This document shows positions 7,003 through 8,465 of a stretch of DNA of 8,465 nt, piece by piece. The stretch's first letter is position 1. Each line of letters begins with the position of its first letter. The notes beneath the pieces were generated by a model. That model did not search any database and had not been told where the DNA came from. It saw only the letters and a list, made by a program, of their open reading frames with translations. Source of the DNA: an uncultured Thalassolituus sp. (lineage in GTDB: Bacteria; Pseudomonadota; Gammaproteobacteria; Pseudomonadales; Oceanobacteraceae); the NCBI GenBank assembly GCA_913054055.1, contig CAJXIT010000144.1:1-8465 (forward strand). Direction: 5' to 3'. The position numbers and the translations under genes are program-made.

Positions 7003-7008
7003 TTAGTT

Positions 7009-7107
7009 GTCATTGAATGAAACGCAGCAAGTGACATTCAATACACTCTCTCATCAAGCTAATCACTGCTTATTTTTAGCAACCGCCCAATAGGGCGGTT
7101 TTTTTTT
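7009..7107 (+). ncRNA. Predicted Fur-repressed small regulatory RNA (RyhB/PrrF-like in design)
   Basis: The predicted transcript of about 99 nt lies in a 269-bp gap and is bounded by a strong Fur-overlapped promoter and a strong intrinsic terminator. Its parts are a 5' hairpin (ATTGAATG 7012-7019 with CATTCAAT 7035-7042, 8 perfect pairs, 15-base loop), an apparently unpaired CU-rich segment (7043-7070, containing CTCTCTCATC) that could pair with purine-rich ribosome sites, a U-rich TTATTTTTAGC (7070-7080), and the terminator with its U tail. The U-rich stretch and U tail are typical Hfq-binding features. Known iron-sparing sRNAs (RyhB about 90 nt, PrrF about 110 nt) have this size and control: made when iron is short, they repress mRNAs of iron-containing proteins. 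No primary-sequence homology to either is claimed. The start position is a prediction. The alternative is a leader terminated before the DUF1439 gene. Confidence 0.62.
7081..7107 (+). terminator. Rho-independent terminator of the predicted small RNA
   Basis: A perfect 8-bp stem, AACCGCCC with GGGCGGTT, with an AATA loop, runs directly into nine consecutive T (7099-7107). It lies about 150 bp after the CNB gene stop, so it could also end readthrough from that gene. It separates everything upstream from the DUF1439 gene. Confidence 0.92.
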
Positions 7108-7198
7108 GCCTGCCTATTTTTACCCAGGTGGATTGCCATGGATGCCAGCCAGTGAATTGTTCGCTACACTGCCTGCAAAAAATTAATAAGGCATCATC

Positions 7199-7723
7199 AT
7201 GTATAAAAACATTCTATTTTCTCTCATGTGCATCTTTAGCCAAGGGCTATTTGCATTTGAATATACCTTAGAATTTACCGAGGCTGAGATTCAATCCCGT
7301 ATTGATGCCATGCTACCGATTAAAAAAGAAACCTTTATCGTGGTGGTTACCGTTGATCAAGCCCAGGTGTTGTTACTGGAAAATACCGATAAAGTGGCTT
7401 TGCAAAGCAAGCTGTTTGTGAACAGTGTTGCGGGCATCAATGCACAAGGGCAACTGGCGCTAGAAGGGCGTGTGGCATACGAAGCAGAGCAAGGGGCATT
7501 TTACCTGAAAGAAGCAAACATTACCGAGCTACAGATTGATAAGGTGCCAGCTGACTTCATGCCACAACTAAAACAATTAGCTCAATCTGGTTTGACACAG
7601 GCTTTAAGTAAAAAGCCCATTTATGTTTTAAAAGAAGACGATATGCGTCATAAATTGATCAAAGCCAGCCTTAAATCCATCGAAATTACACAGCAGAAGC
7701 TCAAAGCAACCCTAGGTATTTAA
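7199..7723 (+). CDS. Exported DUF1439 (YceB-like) protein
   Basis: 174 residues. A short N-terminal signal peptide (Lys3, hydrophobic 5-18, likely cleavage after GLFA at 16-19) sends the mature protein to the periplasm. The body resembles E. coli YceB by eye: an early FTEAEIQSRID segment, then EQGAFYLKEANI (97-108) against YceB EKGAIFLKEMEV, and KPIYVLKED (139-147) against QPAYVLRED. DUF1439 proteins are small envelope proteins of unknown function; their fold has been related to the lipid-binding TULIP group, which I recall with limited certainty. YceB is a lipoprotein, but here no lipobox is present: Cys11 is preceded by Met and sits within the signal sequence. AAGG lies 7 bases before the ATG. 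It is probably a single-gene unit, isolated by the upstream terminator; no clear promoter is visible in 7108-7198. Confidence 0.82.
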   Translation: MYKNILFSLMCIFSQGLFAFEYTLEFTEAEIQSRIDAMLPIKKETFIVVVTVDQAQVLLLENTDKVALQSKLFVNSVAGINAQGQLALEGRVAYEAEQGAFYLKEANITELQIDKVPADFMPQLKQLAQSGLTQALSKKPIYVLKEDDMRHKLIKASLKSIEITQQKLKATLGI

Positions 7724-7813
7724 CACCCTATATCACCCTAATAATCTTACTCTCTAACCCAAGCAATTTTTTATTCTGGTCTATACTGAAAAAAGCGTTA
7801 GGGATGAATGTGT

Positions 7814-8465
7814 ATGTTTTGGAACACAGATAGTAAACATGAGTTAGAGCAGCTTCGAAAAGAAAATGCAGAGCTCAAAGCAAAGATTAAAAGTGATGAA
7901 GCCCAGATTGAGCTCCTACATGGTGTGAAAGAGGTGGCCGAATTACAAAGCAGTTATGCTTTACAGCAACTAGAAGATCAGCAGCGCATGTATCGTCAGT
8001 GGATTCATGGTGCCCAAACCATTGATAATATTCGCCATGCCGTTGCGTCCAGTTCGGGTAAATTATCTGATCAGCATGTTGCCTTAAGTGAATCTGTTAG
8101 CAGTTTTGATCAAATACATGTTCTATTAAGTCATATTGCTGGCAGCCTAGCTCATATTGATGAGCGTACCCAAGAAGCTTGCGGTGCGGTGGAATCATTA
8201 TCCTCACACGGTGAAGACATCGTGGGTTTTGTTAGCCAAATAAAAACCATCAGTGACCAAACTAACTTATTAGCGCTTAATGCCGCCATTGAAGCGGCAC
8301 GGGCGGGTGAACAGGGCCGAGGATTCGCAGTGGTGGCTGACGAGGTACGAGCGCTTGCACAAAAAAGTGCTGAAGCCAGCAGTGAGATAACCTCTCTAGT
8401 TTCTTCTATAACCGGTCAAACACAAGCGGTTAGCGGTCAAATACACGACATGGGTAAAACCACGC
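7814..8465 (+). CDS. Soluble methyl-accepting chemotaxis protein, C-terminus cut by window edge
   Basis: The first 217 codons are present. A charged heptad-like coiled coil (about residues 8-60) is followed by a helical segment and the highly conserved chemoreceptor signalling tip, with ISDQTNLLALNAAIEAARAG (146-165) and GRGFAVVADEVRALA (168-182), the region that contacts CheA and CheW. There is no signal peptide, transmembrane helix or periplasmic domain, so the receptor should be cytoplasmic. Because only a coiled coil precedes the signalling domain, any sensor module may lie after the signalling domain beyond the window, as in CZB-containing receptors such as TlpD; this is inference. The start is ATG 7814 (MFWN), with an in-frame alternative at 7808 (MCMFWN) directly after a TGA. 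AGGG at 7800-7803 is 10 and 4 bases from these respectively. A TATACT -10-like hexamer lies at 7782-7787 without a good -35. Confidence 0.92.
   Translation, partial: MFWNTDSKHELEQLRKENAELKAKIKSDEAQIELLHGVKEVAELQSSYALQQLEDQQRMYRQWIHGAQTIDNIRHAVASSSGKLSDQHVALSESVSSFDQIHVLLSHIAGSLAHIDERTQEACGAVESLSSHGEDIVGFVSQIKTISDQTNLLALNAAIEAARAGEQGRGFAVVADEVRALAQKSAEASSEITSLVSSITGQTQAVSGQIHDMGKTT

Noticed and set aside
6961..7020. A 19-codon ORF (ATG to TGA) running through the Fur box and the small-RNA promoter.
   Set aside because: There is no Shine-Dalgarno sequence, the composition is that of AT-rich DNA, and it coincides with a promoter and operator that would lie upstream of its own transcription start.
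7135..7160. Short repeats around GCCATGGATGCCAGCC before the DUF1439 gene, as a possible operator.
   Set aside because: Beyond the common palindrome CCATGG there is no extended symmetry and no promoter hexamers at suitable spacing.
7724..7740. CACCCTA repeated at 7724-7730 and 7734-7740 after the DUF1439 gene.
   Set aside because: Only two short copies at a 10-bp period, with no further copies or palindromic form; probably chance.

Overview
The window looks like a chromosomal stretch of a moderately AT-rich gammaproteobacterium, probably a free-living, possibly marine, Oceanospirillales- or Alteromonadales-like species. The grounds are an Escherichia-type DNA polymerase II, a YceB-like DUF1439 protein, a Fur-type operator driving what looks like a RyhB/PrrF-style small RNA, and a soluble chemoreceptor. 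This assignment is inferred from gene content and cannot be taken to species level. There is no sign of phage, transposon, CRISPR or plasmid material; the genes read as ordinary housekeeping and regulatory genes.

Layout. Positions 1-583 (minus strand) hold the N-terminal part of a membrane fatty acid hydroxylase/sterol desaturase that runs off the left edge. It is divergent from a TetR-family regulator (710-1366, plus), and the 126-bp gap between them carries a candidate promoter and a small inverted repeat. The regulator converges, with a 9-bp gap, on a six-helix membrane hybrid sensor histidine kinase (1376-3106, minus). Upstream of the kinase on the same strand is DNA polymerase II (polB, 3214-5619, minus, GTG start). 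PolB is divergent, across 61 bp, from a small pentapeptide-repeat protein (5681-6025, plus). A protein with one clear and one degenerate cyclic-nucleotide-binding fold follows (6132-6929, plus).

The most interesting piece is the gene-free interval 6930-7198. It contains a Fur-box-like sequence overlapping a promoter with a perfect TTGACA -35 element, 17-bp spacing and TACTAT as -10. About 80 bp downstream is a textbook Rho-independent terminator (8-bp GC-rich stem, four-base loop, run of T). No convincing ORF lies between them. The predicted transcript is about 99 nt with a 5' hairpin, a CU-rich unpaired middle, a U-rich stretch before the terminator and a U tail. That is the architecture of an Hfq-dependent, iron-repressed small RNA, and it is proposed here as a functional counterpart of RyhB/PrrF.

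To the right are an exported DUF1439 protein (7199-7723, plus) and the beginning of a cytoplasmic methyl-accepting chemotaxis protein (7814 to the right edge). Most genes here appear to be independently expressed single units. The common theme is sensing and regulation (TetR, hybrid kinase, CNB protein, chemoreceptor, Fur-linked RNA) around a DNA-repair polymerase.
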